From the NCBI RefSeq assembly GCF_003953935.1, contig NZ_RXLQ01000002.1:372001-436000 (forward strand): DNA of 64,000 bases. The letters run 5' to 3'. The translations under genes and the position numbers were made by a program. Below the pieces are notes generated by a model, which was not told the origin of the DNA, did no database searches, and saw only the letters and a list, made by a program, of their open reading frames with translations. The DNA is from Massilia atriviolacea (GTDB taxonomy: Bacteria > Pseudomonadota > Gammaproteobacteria > Burkholderiales > Burkholderiaceae_D). Each line of letters starts with the position of its first letter. Position 1 is the stretch's first letter. Positions 1 through 19,100 of the stretch are shown piece by piece.

Positions 1-1
1 C

Positions 2-1360
2 GCGCTGGCCATCACGGTCGTGGCCAGCGGACTGGAAGACGTCACCGGCACCGAGCCGCTATGCCCCGAAAAAGCCACCCTGCATGGGCTCTGCCAGGTC
101 ATCCCGCAAGAGTATCCGCAGATCGCCTGCCGCCTGCTCGACGTACTGGCCCCGGACGGCGACGAACACCGGCTGGCGCGCCAGATCGCTGCCGAAATCG
201 AGGCCGGCGCGGGCGAACCGCTGGTGGCGTATCGCGGCACGCATCGCTGGATCCGCAAATTCGTCCACGCGCCCGATGTGGCGGCAGGTCCGGCGCGGCT
301 GCGCCGCCAGGGCGTGTACCTGATTACCGGTGGCCTCGGCGGGGTCGGGCTGGCGCTGGCACGCCATCTGGCGGGTCAATGGCAGGCGCGCCTGGTGCTG
401 CTCGGACGGCGCGCCGCACCCGCGCAGGCAGTCGCCGGGCTGGAAGCGCTGGGCGCCGAGGTACTGGTGCTGCAGGCGGACGTCGCCGATGCCGCGCAAA
501 TGCGTGATGCGGTGGCAGCCGCCCGCAAACGCTTCGGCGCCCTGAACGGCATCGTGCATGCCGCTGGCGTGGCGGGGGGCGGCATGATCGCCGCGCACAG
601 CCGGGCCTCGGTGGAACAGGTCTTCGCGGCCAAGGTGCACGGTACCCAGGCACTGCTGGCGGCGAGCGCCGGCGTGCCGCTCGACTTCGTGGCCTTCTGC
701 TCATCGCTGGCCAGCCTCGCCGGCGGCTTGGGCAAGTCCGCCTACGCCGCGGCGAATGCCTACCTGGACGCCGCTGCAGCCAGCGCCAACCGCGCCGGCG
801 GCGGCATGGTGGTGTCGATCGGCTGGGATGGCTGGCGCGAGGTCGGCATGGCGGCCGGCATGCGCATGCCTGACGATGTCGGCATCGCGCCGGAGCAGGG
901 CGCGCAGCTGTTCGAGCGCATCGTCCAGGGCAGCAACCAGGCGCACGTGCTGGTCTCCAGCATCGATCTGGAGAGGCGTCTTGGGAGCAGCGGAGACGAG
1001 CTGCTGGCACTGATCGAGGCTCCCGCACCCGTCGAACGCCGTACCGAAGCGCGTCCGCAGCTCCCGACGCCCTTCGTCGCGCCGGACGGCGATATCGAGG
1101 AAAGCCTGGCGCGCTTGTGGAGCGGGTTTCTCGGCATTGCGCCGGTCGGGCGCCAGGACAATCTGTTCGAACTCGGCGCCGATTCGCTGCTGGCGGTCCA
1201 GCTGCTGGCCAGGGTGCGCCAGGAGTATGGGGTGGAAATCCATCCCGCCGCCTTCTTCAAGACGCCGACCGTGGCGGCCCTGGCCCTGCTGGTCGAGGAT
1301 CGCCTGATCGAACAGATCGAGCTGGCCGACGCCGATTCACATTCAACCGCGACACCTTGA
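2..1360 (+). CDS. Type I PKS, C-terminal part (KR-ACP), 5' end outside window
   Basis: The reading frame is open from the first bases, so this is the tail of a longer polyketide synthase. The first ~95 residues look like the structural half of a ketoreductase. A Rossmann core follows (VYLITGGLGGVGLALA, near nt 315-365), then the catalytic Ser, Tyr and Asn in FCSSLASLAGG and SAYAAANAYLDA (nt 695-770). The KR therefore looks active. An acyl carrier domain follows, with the phosphopantetheine serine in GADSLLAVQLL (about nt 1180). The gene stops 7 bases before the first NRPS, so it most likely extends or hydroxylates an acyl starter and passes it to the serine module downstream. KS, AT and any loading domain lie outside the window. 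Family assignment is firm; the role in siderophore acyl-tail formation is inferred from position. Confidence 0.9.
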   Translation, partial: ALAITVVASGLEDVTGTEPLCPEKATLHGLCQVIPQEYPQIACRLLDVLAPDGDEHRLARQIAAEIEAGAGEPLVAYRGTHRWIRKFVHAPDVAAGPARLRRQGVYLITGGLGGVGLALARHLAGQWQARLVLLGRRAAPAQAVAGLEALGAEVLVLQADVADAAQMRDAVAAARKRFGALNGIVHAAGVAGGGMIAAHSRASVEQVFAAKVHGTQALLAASAGVPLDFVAFCSSLASLAGGLGKSAYAAANAYLDAAAASANRAGGGMVVSIGWDGWREVGMAAGMRMPDDVGIAPEQGAQLFERIVQGSNQAHVLVSSIDLERRLGSSGDELLALIEAPAPVERRTEARPQLPTPFVAPDGDIEESLARLWSGFLGIAPVGRQDNLFELGADSLLAVQLLARVRQEYGVEIHPAAFFKTPTVAALALLVEDRLIEQIELADADSHSTATP

Positions 1361-1367
1361 GGTACCG

Positions 1368-7064
<5,697 letters not shown>

Positions 7065-7067
7065 TCG

Positions 7068-10000
7068 ATGGGTATCGCAGGCGAAGAAAATGCCGTTTCC
7101 CACCCGTTCAGCGCCGAGCAGCGCGCGCTGCTGGGCAAGCAGGAGCCCGGCCGGTTGATCCATGTGCTGCGCCTGAAGGCGGCTCCCGGCGTCACGCCGG
7201 ATGGTTTGCGCGCGGCCGTGGAACGGGCCTTGCAGCCGCACCTGATCCTTGCCAGCGCGATCGCGCCGGTGGCCGGCTATCGCGGCTTGCGCATGCTGGC
7301 GCTGGACAGCGCCGCGCCCGTGGCATGGCAGACCGACGCCACGGATGCAGTCATGCTGGCGCCGCTGGCGCTCGAACGCGGGGAGCTTGTTCGCGCCGCC
7401 GTGGCCGATGGCCCGGTGCTGGTGCTGGCCGTGAGCGCGCTGGTGGCCGACCGGGGCAGCCTGGCGGCGCTGTGCGGGCAGATCGCCCGCGCCAGCGCGC
7501 CCGAGGACGTATTCCAGTACCCGCACTACATCGAGTGGCGCCAGTCCATCGAACAGGATGACGAGGAGCAGGGAGGGGCTGGCCGCGACTACTGGCGGCG
7601 CTACCTGCAAGGCAGCGACAACTGGCAGGCGCCGCGCCTGGCCGGGCGGCGTCCGGGCAGCCGCATGCCGGCCACGCCGCGCCACGTCGTTGCCGCTCGT
7701 GTGGACGCGGATACGGCAGGCGCGATCGGCATGGCAGCCGACATGGTGCTGCAAGGCGCGTGGTGGGCGCTGCTGGCCAGGCTCACCGGCGACCAGCACC
7801 TTGCCGGGGGCTGGCAGCACGACTGCCGGCGCGACTACGCACCCATGCAGGGCGCGCTCGGCGTATTCGACAAGATCCTGCCGTTTTTTATTGACGGCAG
7901 CGCCGACGAATCGTTCACGGCGTGGATGGCGCGCATGGCGGCGGTGAGCGCGAGCCATCTGGAAGCCCAGGAGCTGTGCCCGATCGAGGCCCTCTCCGGC
8001 GCGGCCCATACGCTGGTCGGCTTCACCGTCCACGACGCGCCGGACGATGCACTGCCATGGCAAGTGCTGGAGCTGCCCGGACCCATGCCCTGTTTCGAAC
8101 TGGCCTTGCAGGCCGACCTCTCGTCCGCTGGCCTGACTCTGTCGCTGCACGCCGACACGGCGCTGTATTCGCGCCGCAGCGCCGAGCGCCTGCTGGCCCT
8201 GTACCTGAACTTCCTGCGCGAAGCGGTCCTCAATCCGGACATCCCGGTCGGGGACCTCGCCTGGCTGGACGAGGCGGAACGCAAGGCCCTGCTGGAAGAC
8301 GCCGCCGGCCCGGCCTTCGATGTCGGCCCGCACAGCATCGCGCAGCGCGTCGCCCATTGGGCCGGCGTCACGCCCGATGCCCCTGCCGTCGCCGATGCGG
8401 GCCGCACCTGGAGCTACGCGCAGCTCGACGCACGCGCCAATCGCCTTGCGCACGGCTTGCGTGCGCGCGGCCTGGCGGCAGGCTCGCTGCTGGCGCTCGA
8501 ACTGCCACGCTCGCCCGAGCTGATCGTGGCGATCCTGGCGGCCTGGCGCCTCGGCGCCGGCTACGTGCCGCTGGAACCGGCCTGGCCGGCGGCCCGGCGC
8601 CATGCCGTGCTGGCCGACGCCGCCCCGGCGCTGGTGCTGCGCGCGGAAGCGGCGGACGATGCCGGCCCTTGTCCGCAAGCGCTGCTGGGCGACTTCGATC
8701 TGGAGTCCGGCCCCGGCGCGGCTCCGGACCACGCGCCGCAGGCCGGCGAACTGGCCTACGTGCTCTATACCTCCGGTTCGACCGGACAGCCCAAGGGCGT
8801 GCCGATCGAACAGGCGCAGTTGCTCAACTACGTGGCCGCCGCCTCCGACGCCATGGAGCTGGCGCGCTGCCGCCGCTGGGCGCTGGCCAGTTCGGTCGCG
8901 GCCGACCTCGGAAACACGTCCCTGTTCGGGGCGCTGTTCAACGGCGCCTGCCTGGTGGTGGCCGACGCGCAGGCGGCTACCGACCCTGCCGCCTTTGCAC
9001 GCTTCATCGCCGCCCAGGACATCGACGCGATCAAGATCGTCCCGTCACACCTCGAAGCGCTGCTCGAAGGCGAGGGCGCATGCGTGCCCGCCACCCTGGT
9101 GCTGGGCGGCGAAGCCGCGCCGCGCGCGCTGATCGAGCGGATCGCGCAACTCGACCCCGGCGCCGTCGTCTACAACCACTACGGCCCGACCGAAACGACG
9201 GTCGGCGTCATGCTGCACCGGGTCGATCCGGGCCAGACGCTTCCCGATGTACTTCCGCTCACGCGCGTCCTGGCGAACAACCGCGTGCACGTGCTCGATG
9301 CGCGCCTTGAGCCGGTGCCGGCTGGCGCCATGGGCGAACTGTATGTGGGCGGCGCCCAGCTTTGCCGGGGCTACCTGAACCGCGCGGCCGACGGCGTGTT
9401 CGTCGCAGCCCCCTGGGATGGCGAACGCCTGTACCGCACCGGCGACCTGGCCTGGGTGCTGCCCGATGGCGGCGTGCGCCTGGCCGGACGCCGTGACCAT
9501 CAGGTCAAGATTCGCGGCTTCCGGGTCGAGCCGGCCGAAGTCGAGACGGCGCTTCTTGGCTTGCCGGGGGTGCGGCAGGCGGCGGTACTGGCCCGCGCCG
9601 GGAACGCGGGCGCCGAGCTGGCCGCCTTCGTGGCCGGCCACGGCGAACTGGCCCACTGGCGCGCGCAGCTTGCCCGCCAGCTGCCCGAGCACATGGTGCC
9701 GGCCGGGTGGACGCTGCTGGGCGAGTTTCCCCGTCTGGCCAACGGCAAGATCGATCGGCGCGCACTGGCGGAGATGCCCGATGCCGCACAGCCGCAAGGC
9801 GCCGGCGCGCAGCCGCAGGACGCGCTGGAAGCCCTGCTGGGCGGCGCCATGGCCGGCCTGCTCGGACGCGCCCACATCGCCGCCGACGCCGACTTCTTCG
9901 ACGAAGGCGGCCATTCGCTGCTCGTGATCCGCCTGGTGGCGCGCCTGCGCAAGCTGCTCGATATCGAGGTCGTACCCGGACTCGTGTTCGACCATCCGAC

Positions 10001-10109
10001 GCCGCAGGCATTGGCCGCGGCCCTGTGCGCCGGCGGCGAGCGCGAAGCGCTGCTGGCCAGGGCGCAGCACGCATCCAACACATTGCATACCCAAGGAATG
10101 CCACAATGA
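7068..10109 (+). CDS. NRPS: degenerate C (interface-like)-A(Asp)-PCP
   Basis: A 1013-residue module starting 3 bases after the previous stop, with GGAGGG upstream. Residues 15-420 have a C-domain fold pattern, but the HHxxxDG motif is replaced by SALVADRG near residue 123, so it should not condense. The A domain ([11 protein letters not shown] near 567) gives the residues DLTKVGHVG plus Lys, the aspartate code. A PCP follows (GGHSLLV near 948). A catalytically dead C-like domain in front of an Asp adenylation domain, beside a fused TauD hydroxylase, fits the 'interface' domain described for beta-hydroxyaspartate siderophores, which recruits the hydroxylase to Asp-PCP. The intact second C domain of the previous protein would then make the Ser-Asp bond. 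Domain identity is firm; the interface role is inferred. Confidence 0.9.
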   Translation: MGIAGEENAVSHPFSAEQRALLGKQEPGRLIHVLRLKAAPGVTPDGLRAAVERALQPHLILASAIAPVAGYRGLRMLALDSAAPVAWQTDATDAVMLAPLALERGELVRAAVADGPVLVLAVSALVADRGSLAALCGQIARASAPEDVFQYPHYIEWRQSIEQDDEEQGGAGRDYWRRYLQGSDNWQAPRLAGRRPGSRMPATPRHVVAARVDADTAGAIGMAADMVLQGAWWALLARLTGDQHLAGGWQHDCRRDYAPMQGALGVFDKILPFFIDGSADESFTAWMARMAAVSASHLEAQELCPIEALSGAAHTLVGFTVHDAPDDALPWQVLELPGPMPCFELALQADLSSAGLTLSLHADTALYSRRSAERLLALYLNFLREAVLNPDIPVGDLAWLDEAERKALLEDAAGPAFDVGPHSIAQRVAHWAGVTPDAPAVADAGRTWSYAQLDARANRLAHGLRARGLAAGSLLALELPRSPELIVAILAAWRLGAGYVPLEPAWPAARRHAVLADAAPALVLRAEAADDAGPCPQALLGDFDLESGPGAAPDHAPQAGELAYVLYTSGSTGQPKGVPIEQAQLLNYVAAASDAMELARCRRWALASSVAADLGNTSLFGALFNGACLVVADAQAATDPAAFARFIAAQDIDAIKIVPSHLEALLEGEGACVPATLVLGGEAAPRALIERIAQLDPGAVVYNHYGPTETTVGVMLHRVDPGQTLPDVLPLTRVLANNRVHVLDARLEPVPAGAMGELYVGGAQLCRGYLNRAADGVFVAAPWDGERLYRTGDLAWVLPDGGVRLAGRRDHQVKIRGFRVEPAEVETALLGLPGVRQAAVLARAGNAGAELAAFVAGHGELAHWRAQLARQLPEHMVPAGWTLLGEFPRLANGKIDRRALAEMPDAAQPQGAGAQPQDALEALLGGAMAGLLGRAHIAADADFFDEGGHSLLVIRLVARLRKLLDIEVVPGLVFDHPTPQALAAALCAGGEREALLARAQHASNTLHTQGMPQ

Positions 10110-13100
10110 ATACAGCAGTCATCGAGATCCCGGCAGAGGCCCTGAACGACGCCGTCCGGCTGTCGTTCGCGCAGGAGCAGCTCTGGTTCCTGCAGCGCCT
10201 CGAGCCGGCCCTGACCGCGTATAACCTGCCACGCGTATTCCGCCTGCGCGGCGCGCTCGATGCGGACGCTCTGGCGCGCGCTTTCGACGCCGTGATCGAA
10301 CGCCACGGCGTGCTGCGCACCCGCTTCCACGAGCAGGACGGGGTGCCGATGCAGCGCGTGGCGCCCGCCATGCCTTTCGTACTGCCGGCTGAAGACCTGT
10401 CGGCGTTGCCGGCCGGGGCGCGCGACGCCGCGCTGGAGCAGGCCATCGCCGCCATCGCCGGCCACGTCTTCGATCTCGGCGAGTCGTCCGCGCTGGTGGC
10501 GCGCCTGCTCAAGCTGGGCGAGGACGAGCATGTGCTGGCGCTGTGCCTGCACCACATCGTCTCGGACGGCTGGTCCAATCCCATCCTGGCGCGCGACCTG
10601 GGCGTCGCCTACCGGCAGGCACGCCGGCAGGCCGGCCCGGTGCGGCTCGATCCCTTGCCGCTGCAGTACGCCGATCACGCGGCCTGGCAGCGTTCACACG
10701 CCGCTGCGGGCGCGCTGGAAAGCGGCCTCGCGTACTGGAACGATTACCTGGGCGAGGCGGTGCCGGCGCTCGAACTGCCGCTCGACGGCAAGCGGCCCGA
10801 AAGCCAGAGCTTCGACGGCGACGCCGTCGACTTCGACATCGAAGCGGAACTTGGCGCCGCCTTGCTCGGTTTCTGCCGCGCCGAGCGCTGCACGCCCTTC
10901 GTGGTGCTGATGGCGGCCTGGCAGATGCTGCTGGCGCGCTACAGCGGCCAGGATACGTTTGCCATCGGCGTGCCCTCGTCCGGACGTGAACGCGAGGAAG
11001 TGCAGGACCTGATGGGATTTTTCGTGACGACCCAGGTTTATCGGGCGCGCCTGGCGCCGGGCATGCGCCTGCGCGACGTGTGCCGCCAGGTGCGCGCCGA
11101 TGCGATCGCCGCCATGAACCATGGTGACGTGCCGTTCGACCTGCTGCTGGCGAGCCGCAAGGACCGGCGCGAACCGGGCCGCAGCCCCCTGTTCCAGGTG
11201 ATGTTCGGGGTGCAGATGAGCGACGCGGCCGAAGAACTCGATTTCGACGGACTGGCGGCGACGCCGCTCGCCTTTGCCCAGCGCGGCGCCAAGTACGAGC
11301 TGTCGCTGGACGTGACGGTCGGCCGCGCGCGCACGCGTGCGCGCCTGGAATACAATACGCGCCTGTTCGAACGCGCCAGTGCGCAGCGGCTGGCGGCCTG
11401 CTACCTGGAAGTGCTGCAAGCCCTGGTGAGCGATGCCGACCGTCCGCTGGCAACGCTCTGTCTGCCCGACCAGGCCGAACGCGCCCGCTTGCAGCAGTGG
11501 GGGGCCATCGCCCACACCTGGCCGGATGCCGCACCGGTGCATCGACTGATCGCATCGTGGGCGCGGCGGCAGCCCGACGCGTCCGCCCTGGTGTGCGGCG
11601 AAGAGAGACTCGCTTACGCTGAACTGAACCGCCGCGCCAACCGCCTGGCGCACCATCTGATCGCGCTCGGCGTGGGAGCGGAGGTACGGGTGGGTATCGC
11701 GCTCGAACGCTCGACCACGATGATCGTCGCCCTGCTGGCGGTGCTGAAGGCGGGCGGCGCGTATGTGCCGCTCGACCCGGATTATCCGGCCGAACGCCTC
11801 GCGCACATGGTCGCGGACAGCGGCATCAAGCTGCTGCTGACGGACAGCCGGCTGCATGCGCGCATTCCCGCCGGCGCCGGAGTGGCGCCGCTCATGCTCG
11901 ATACCCTGTCGCTGGAGCACGAACCGGCGCACGATCCGGACGTTCCCGTGAATGCCGGCCAGCTGGCCTATGTGATCTACACCTCCGGTTCCACCGGCCG
12001 TCCCAAGGGCGCGCAGCTGTGCCACCGCAATCTCTCGCGCCTCTTGCAGGCGACCGAGCCGTGGTTCGATTTCGGTCCGGGCGACGTCTGGACCCTGTTC
12101 CATTCCTACGCCTTCGACTTTTCGGTGTGGGAGATCTTCGGCGCGCTCGCCACCGGCGGCAAGCTGGTGATCGTGCCGCACTGGGTCAGCCGCTCGCCGG
12201 AAGACTTCCTGCACCTGCTGCGCGCGCAGCGGGTCACGGTGCTGAACCAGACGCCGTCGGCGTTCGGACAACTGGTCGACCTGCCCGCCACCTACGAACA
12301 GGCGCTGGCGCTGCGGGTGGTGATCTTCGGCGGCGAGGCGCTCGAACCCGAGCGGCTGCGGCCATGGATCGATCGCTGGGGCGACCGGGAGCCGCGCCTG
12401 ATCAATATGTACGGCATCACCGAAACCACGGTCCACGTGACGTACCGCCCGATCACCCGGCAGGATCTCGTCGATGGCCGGCGCAGCCCGGTGGGCGGCG
12501 CCATTCCGGACCTCGGGATGCGGGTGCTGGACGGCGCCCTCAACGAGCTGCCCATCGGCGTGCCGGGCGAGCTGTATGTGGCTGGCGCCGGCCTGGCACG
12601 CGGTTACCTGAACCGCGCCGGCTTGAGCGCCGAACGCTTCATCGCCGACCCGTTCGGGAGCGCCGGCGAACGGCTGTACCGCACGGGCGACCTGGTTCGC
12701 TGGAGCGCCGGGGGGCAGCTGGAATACCTGGGCCGCATCGATCACCAGGTGAAGATACGCGGCTTCCGCATCGAGCTGGGCGAGGTGGAAGCGCAACTGC
12801 TGGCGCAGCCCGCCGTGCGCGAGGCGGTGGTGCTGGCCAAGGACGGCCCGGCCGGCACCCGGCTGGTGGCCTGGCTGTCGGCCAGGGCGGGGCAGGCGAT
12901 CGACGTGGCGCAGCTGCGCGAACGGCTTGCCCGCACGCTGCCCGACTACATGCTGCCGGCCGCGCTGGTGGTACTGGACGCGCTGCCCATCAACGCCAAC
13001 GGCAAGGTCGACCGGCGCGCGCTGCCCGAGCCCGAACTGGCCGCCCAGGCGGCGTACGAGCCGCCGCAAGGCGAGCGTGAGGAGACCGTGGCACGCATCT

Positions 13101-16100
13101 GGTCCGCGCTGCTGGGCGTCGAACGGGTCGGCCGGCATGACAACTTCTTCGAACTGGGCGGGCATTCCCTGCTGGCCCTCACCCTGCTCGAACGCATGCG
13201 CGCGCAGGGGCTGACGGCCCAGGTCCGCAGCCTGTTCCAGCGTCCGCAACTGGCCGCCTTCGCCGCCGAAGCGAGCGCGCTCGCGGCATCCGGCGCACCG
13301 GCCGTGCCGCCCAACCTGATTCCGCCAGCATGCAAGGCGATCACGCCGGACATGCTGACCCTGGTCGAACTCGACGCCGTCGAAATCGCCCGCATCGAAG
13401 CAGCGGTGCCGGGCGGCGCCGCCAACATCCAGGATATCTACCCGCTGGCGCCCCTGCAGGAAGGGATGCTGTTCCATCACGTGCTGCACCGCGACGAAGA
13501 CGCCTACGTCACCGCGCACACGCTCGCTTTCGACAGCAAGGAAGGCCTGGCGCGCTTCGCCGCGCACCTGGGCCGCGCCATCGGCCGCCACGACATCCTG
13601 CGCACGGCCGTCCTGTGGGAAGGCTTGCGCGAGCCGGTGCAGGTGGTGTACCGCCAGGCGGACTTCGGCCTCGACTGGCTGGCGCGGGAGGACGGTGGCG
13701 CCCTGGCGCAGCTGGACCGCGTTGCCAACCCGCGCCGCCAGCGCATCGACGTGCGGCGCGCGCCGATGTTCCACGGCTATGCGGCGCCCGACGGCGCGAG
13801 CGGCCGCTGGCTGCTGCGGCTCCTGGGCCACCATCTGGTGGACGACAACACGACCGTGAAACGCCTGGCCGAAGAAATCGCGCTCATGCAGCAAGGGCGC
13901 GATGGCGAGCTGGCCGAACCGATTCCGTTCCGGCGCTTCGTGGCCCAGGCCCGTGCGGGCGTGAGCCGCGCCGAGCATGGCGCCTTTTTCACGCGCATGC
14001 TGGGCGACGTGGTCGAGCCGACCGCGCCTTTCGGCCTGCTGGACGTGCAGGGCGGGGGCGGGGGCATCGAGCAGGCGCGCCTGGCGCTGGCGGACCAACT
14101 GGCCGCGCAGGTAAGGATCTTGGCGCAGCGCTGCGGCGTGAGCGCGGCCAGCCTGTTCCACCTGGCCTGGGCGCAGGTACTGGCGCGCACCAGCGGCAAG
14201 GACGACGTGGTGTTCGGCACCGTGCTGTTCGGCCGCATGCAGGGCGGGGAGGGCGCCGAGCGCGCGCTGGGCATGTTCATCAACACCTTGCCGATCCGGA
14301 TCCGGCTCGGCGCGCGCGGCGTGGCAGATAGCCTGCGCCAGACGCATGACGCCTTGAGCGCGCTGCTGCATCACGAGCATGCCAGCCTGGCGCTGGCCCA
14401 GCGCTGCAGCGGCTTGCCGGGCAATACGCCCTTGTTTTCCGCCTTGCTCAACTACCGCTACAGCGCGCGCAGCACGCCGGCGCAGGCGGGCCTCGGCTGG
14501 GAGGGCGTGCAGTCGCTGGGTGGCGAGGAACGCACCAATTACCCGGTCGGCATGTCGGTGAACGACCTGGGCGATGGCTTCGAACTGGTCGGACAGGTCA
14601 CGCGCGAAGTCGGCGCGCAGCGCCTGTGCGACTACATGCACCTGGCCGTGTGCGGCATCGTCGACGCGCTGGAACGCGATCCGGGCCGCGCGGCCGCCGA
14701 TATCGCGCTCCTGCCAGAGGACGAACGGCGGCAACTGGCGGCATGGGGTCTGGACGGCCGGCGCTACGGAGAACTGGAGAGCGTGCACCGGCTGTTCGAA
14801 CGGCGCGCCCAGCAGGCGCCGCACGCCACCGCATTGCTGTTCGGCGACGAGGTGCTCAGCTACCATGAGCTGAACGCGCGCGCCAACCGGCTGGCGCAGC
14901 GCCTGATCCGCAGCGGCGTGCGGCAGGAAAGCCTGGTCGGCATCGCACTCGAACGCTCGGTCGCGATGGTGGTCGGGATGCTGGCGATTCTCAAGGCGGG
15001 GGGCGCCTACGTGCCGCTGGACCCGGACTACCCGGACGAGCGGCTGGCCTACATGATCGAAGACAGCCGGATTTCGCTGCTGCTCACGCAGGGCGAGCTG
15101 CGCGCGCGCCTGGCCATCCCGGCCGGCGTGGCGGTGCTGGAACTCGACACCCTCGACCTGAGCGGGGAATCCGGCGACAACCCGCAGGTGGCCCTGCATG
15201 GCGAACATATCGCCTACGTGATCTATACATCCGGTTCGACCGGGCGGCCGAAAGGGGCGGCGGTGCGCCACCGCTCCCTGGCCAGCTGCATGACCTGGAT
15301 GCAGGAAACCTACGGCCTGACGCCGGCCGACACCGTGCTGCACAAGGCGCCGTTCGGCTTCGACGTGTCGGCGTGGGAGATTTTCTGGCCGCTGACCACG
15401 GGCGTGCGCCTGGTGCTGGCCAAGCCGGGCGACCAGCGCGACCCGGCCCGCATCACCGAACTGATTCGGCGCCATCAGGTCACCACCCTCAACTTCGTGC
15501 CGGCCATGCTGCAGGCCTTCCTGGCGCACGAGGGCATCGAGACGCAGACCCGCTTGCGCTATGTGATCTGCGGCGGCGAGGCGATGCCGGCGGCCACCCA
15601 GCACGAAGCGCTGCGCCGCTTGACCGGCATGAGCCTGCAAAACCTGTATGGTCCGACCGAAACGACCATCCACGTGACCCAGTGGACCTGCCGCGACGAT
15701 GGCCGCAGCATGGTGCCGATCGGGCGTCCCATCGCCGAAACCAAGGCCTATGTGCTGGACGCGTCGCTCAACCAGGTGCCGGCCGGCGTGCCGGGTGAAC
15801 TGTACATCGGGGGCGCGCTGCTCGGTCGCGGGTATCTGAACCGCGCCGGCCTGAGCGCCGAGCGCTTTGTCGCCGATCCTTTCGACGCCGACGGCGGGCG
15901 CCTGTACCGCACCGGCGACCTGGTGCGCTGGAACGGCGAAGGACAGATCGACTACCTGGGACGGATCGACCATCAGGTGAAGATTCGCGGCCTGCGCGTC
16001 GAACTGGGCGAGATCGAAGCCCAGCTTCAGGCGCAGCCGGAGGTGCGCGAAGCCGTGGTGGTGGCCCTGCAGGGCGCGGGCGGCACGCGGCTGGTCGGCT

Positions 16101-19100
16101 ACGTGGCGGCGGACGGGCCGGCGCTGGGCGCGGTCCTGCGCGAGCGCCTGGGCCGGGCGCTGCCCGACTACATGGTGCCGGGGATGATCGTGGTGTTGGA
16201 TACCCTGCCGCTGAACGCCAACGGCAAGGTCGATCGCAAGGCGCTGCCGCAACCGGCCGTCGAGAGCGCGCGTACCTACGTCGCGCCGCAGGGGGAGAGG
16301 GAGCAGGCGCTGGCGCGCATCTGGGCCGAGGTGCTCGGTGTCGAGCGGATCGGCCGTGACGACAATTTCTTCGAACTGGGCGGGCACTCCCTGCTGGCGC
16401 TGACGCTCCTCGAACGCATGCGCGCCGAGGGCATGGGCGCGCAGGTGCGCACCCTGTTCCAGCGGCCGGTGCTGGCGGCCTTCGCCCTGGCGATGGACGA
16501 GCACCCGGCGCGCGCCGATGTGGTCGTGCCGCCGAACCTGATTCCGGCCGCTTGCCAGGGAATCGCGCCGGAGATGCTGACCATGGTCGAACTCGACCCC
16601 GGCGAGATCGCCCGCATCGAAGCGGCCATTCCCGGCGGGGCCGCGAACATCCAGGATATCTATCCGCTCGCGCCCCTGCAGGAGGGCATCCTGTTCCACC
16701 ACATGCTGCAGCGCCAGGGCGACGCCTACGTGACGCCCCATCTGATCGGCTTCGACAGCCGGGAAAGGCTGGAGCGCTTCGTCGCCAGCTTCAACCGGGT
16801 GATCGCGCGCCACGACATCCTGCGCACGGCGGTGCTGTGGGAGCAATCGCGCGAGCCGGTGCAGGTCGTGTGCCGCCGGGCGCCGCTGCTGCTCGCATGG
16901 CTGGCCCCAGGCGCCAACGGCAGCGTGGAAGACCGGTTGCAGGCCGAGGTCGACCCGGCCGTGCACCGCATCGACGTGCGGCGCGCGCCGATGATGCGCG
17001 CCGTGGCGGCGCGCGATGCGGCCAACGGCCGCTGGCTGCTGCAACTGCCTAGCCACCATCTGGTGCTCGATCACACCACGCTGGCGCTGATGGTCGAGGA
17101 GATCGCACTGGTGCAGCAGGACAGGGAGAGCGAACTGCCCGAGCCGATCCCGTTCCGGCGCTTCGTGGCGCAAGCCAGGGCGGGCGTGAGCCAGGCCGAG
17201 CACACCGCCTTCTTCACACGCATGCTGGGCGACGTCGACCAGCCGACCGCGCCTTTCGGCCTGCTGGACGTGCAGGGCGGCGGCAGCGGCATCGAGCAGG
17301 CGCGCCTGGCGCTGGGCGGCGAGCTGGCGGCGCAGGTGCGCACCCAGGCGCAGCGCCATGGCGTGAGCGCGGCCAGCCTGTTCCACCTGGCCTGGGCGCA
17401 GGTACTGGCGCGCACCGGCGGCAGCGACGACGTGGTGTTCGGCACCGTGCTGTTCGGGCGCATGCAGGGCGGGGAGGGCGCCGGGCGCGCGCTGGGCATG
17501 TTCATCAATACCCTGCCGATGCGCGTCAAGCTGGGCGCGCGCGGCGTGGCCGACAGCCTGCGCCAGACCCACGAAGCCCTGAGCGCGCTGCTGCACCACG
17601 AGCATGCCAGCCTGGCGCTGGCCCAGCGCTGCAGCGGCTTGCCGGCCAATACGCCCTTGTTCTCGGCCCTGCTCAATTACCGCTACAGCCCGCGCAGCGA
17701 GGCCGGCGCCGTCATGCCCGGCCTGGAAGGCGTGGTCGCGCTGGGCGGCGAGGAACGCACCAACTACCCGGTCGGCATGTCGGTCAACGACCAGGGCGAC
17801 GGCTTCGAGCTGGTTGGCCACGTCAGTGCCTCGGTCGGCGCGCGGCAGCTGTGCGAGTTGATGCGCATCGCGCTGGACGGCATCGCCGCCGCCCTGGCGC
17901 AGCGGCCGGATGCGGTCCTGGGTCAACTGAGCCTGATCGGCGCGCAGGATTGGGAACGCCAGCTGCGCTGGGGCGGCGGCGCCGTGGCTGCGCAAGGAAT
18001 GACGAGCCTGGGCGCGTTGTTCGACGCCCAGGCGGCCCGCACCCCGGACGCGCCGGCCGTCCTGCACGGCGAGCGCGCGCTGTCGTATGCCGAGCTGGCC
18101 GGGCGCGCCAACCGCCTGGCGCATTACCTGGTCCGGGCCGGAGTCGGGCCGGACCAGCTGGTGGCGCTGTGCATGGAGCGTTCGGTGGAGCTGGTGGTGG
18201 CCCTGCTCGGCATTCTCAAGGCCGGCGCGGCCTACGTGCCGCTGGACCCGACTTACCCGGCCGAGCGGCTCAATTACATGCTCGACGACAGCCGCAGCCG
18301 CATGGTCCTGACGCAGGCGCATCTGCGCGAGCGGCTGGCCGGGCGCGCCATGCCGATCGTATGCGTGGACGCGCAATGGCAGTCGATTGCGGCCTGTCCG
18401 GCCGAGGCGCCCGCCGACACGCTCCATCCGGACAGCCTGGCATACTGCATCTATACCTCCGGCTCCACCGGCATGCCGAAGGGCGCGCTCAATACCCATC
18501 GGGGCCTGGCCAACCTGCTGCGCTGGTACGGCTCGCAGGCCCTCGGCGGGCAGGCGGGCGCGCGTACCGTGCTGGCGAGCGCGCTCGGTTTCGACCTGAC
18601 GCAGAAGAATATCCTCGGCCCGCTGGTGAGCGGCGGCGCCGTGGTGCTGCCGGTGGGCGAGGTGCGCGACGTGGCGGCCCTGGCCGATGCCGTCGAACGC
18701 CACGCCGCCACCCGCATGAACTGCACCCCGTCCGCTTGCCGCGCCTTCCTGGGCAGCCTGCCGGACAGCGCCCTGGACACGGTGGTCCTCGGCGGCGAGC
18801 CGATCGACGCGGCGCTGGCGGCCGAACTGGCGGCGCGCGGCACCATGCTGGTCAACTCCTACGGGCCGACCGAATGCGCGGACGTCGCCATGTACTTCGC
18901 CAAGCCGGCCCACGTGGCCGGTGCGGACCTGCCGCTGGGCGAGCCGATTCCCAATGTGCGGGTGTACGTGCTCGATGCGCAGCTCAATCCCGTGCCGGCC
19001 GGCGTGGCGGGCGAACTGCATATTGCCGGCGTCGGCCTGGCGCGCGGCTACGCCGGGCGGGCCGGTGTCACGGCGGACAAGTACATCGCCAATCCCTTCG

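Noticed and set aside
9707-10105. Upstream extension of the three-module NRPS frame
   Set aside because: It overlaps the A/PCP coding region of the previous NRPS, and its translation is Arg-rich and unlike any C-domain N-terminus. The ATGA overlap with AGGA upstream at 10106 gives a standard start.
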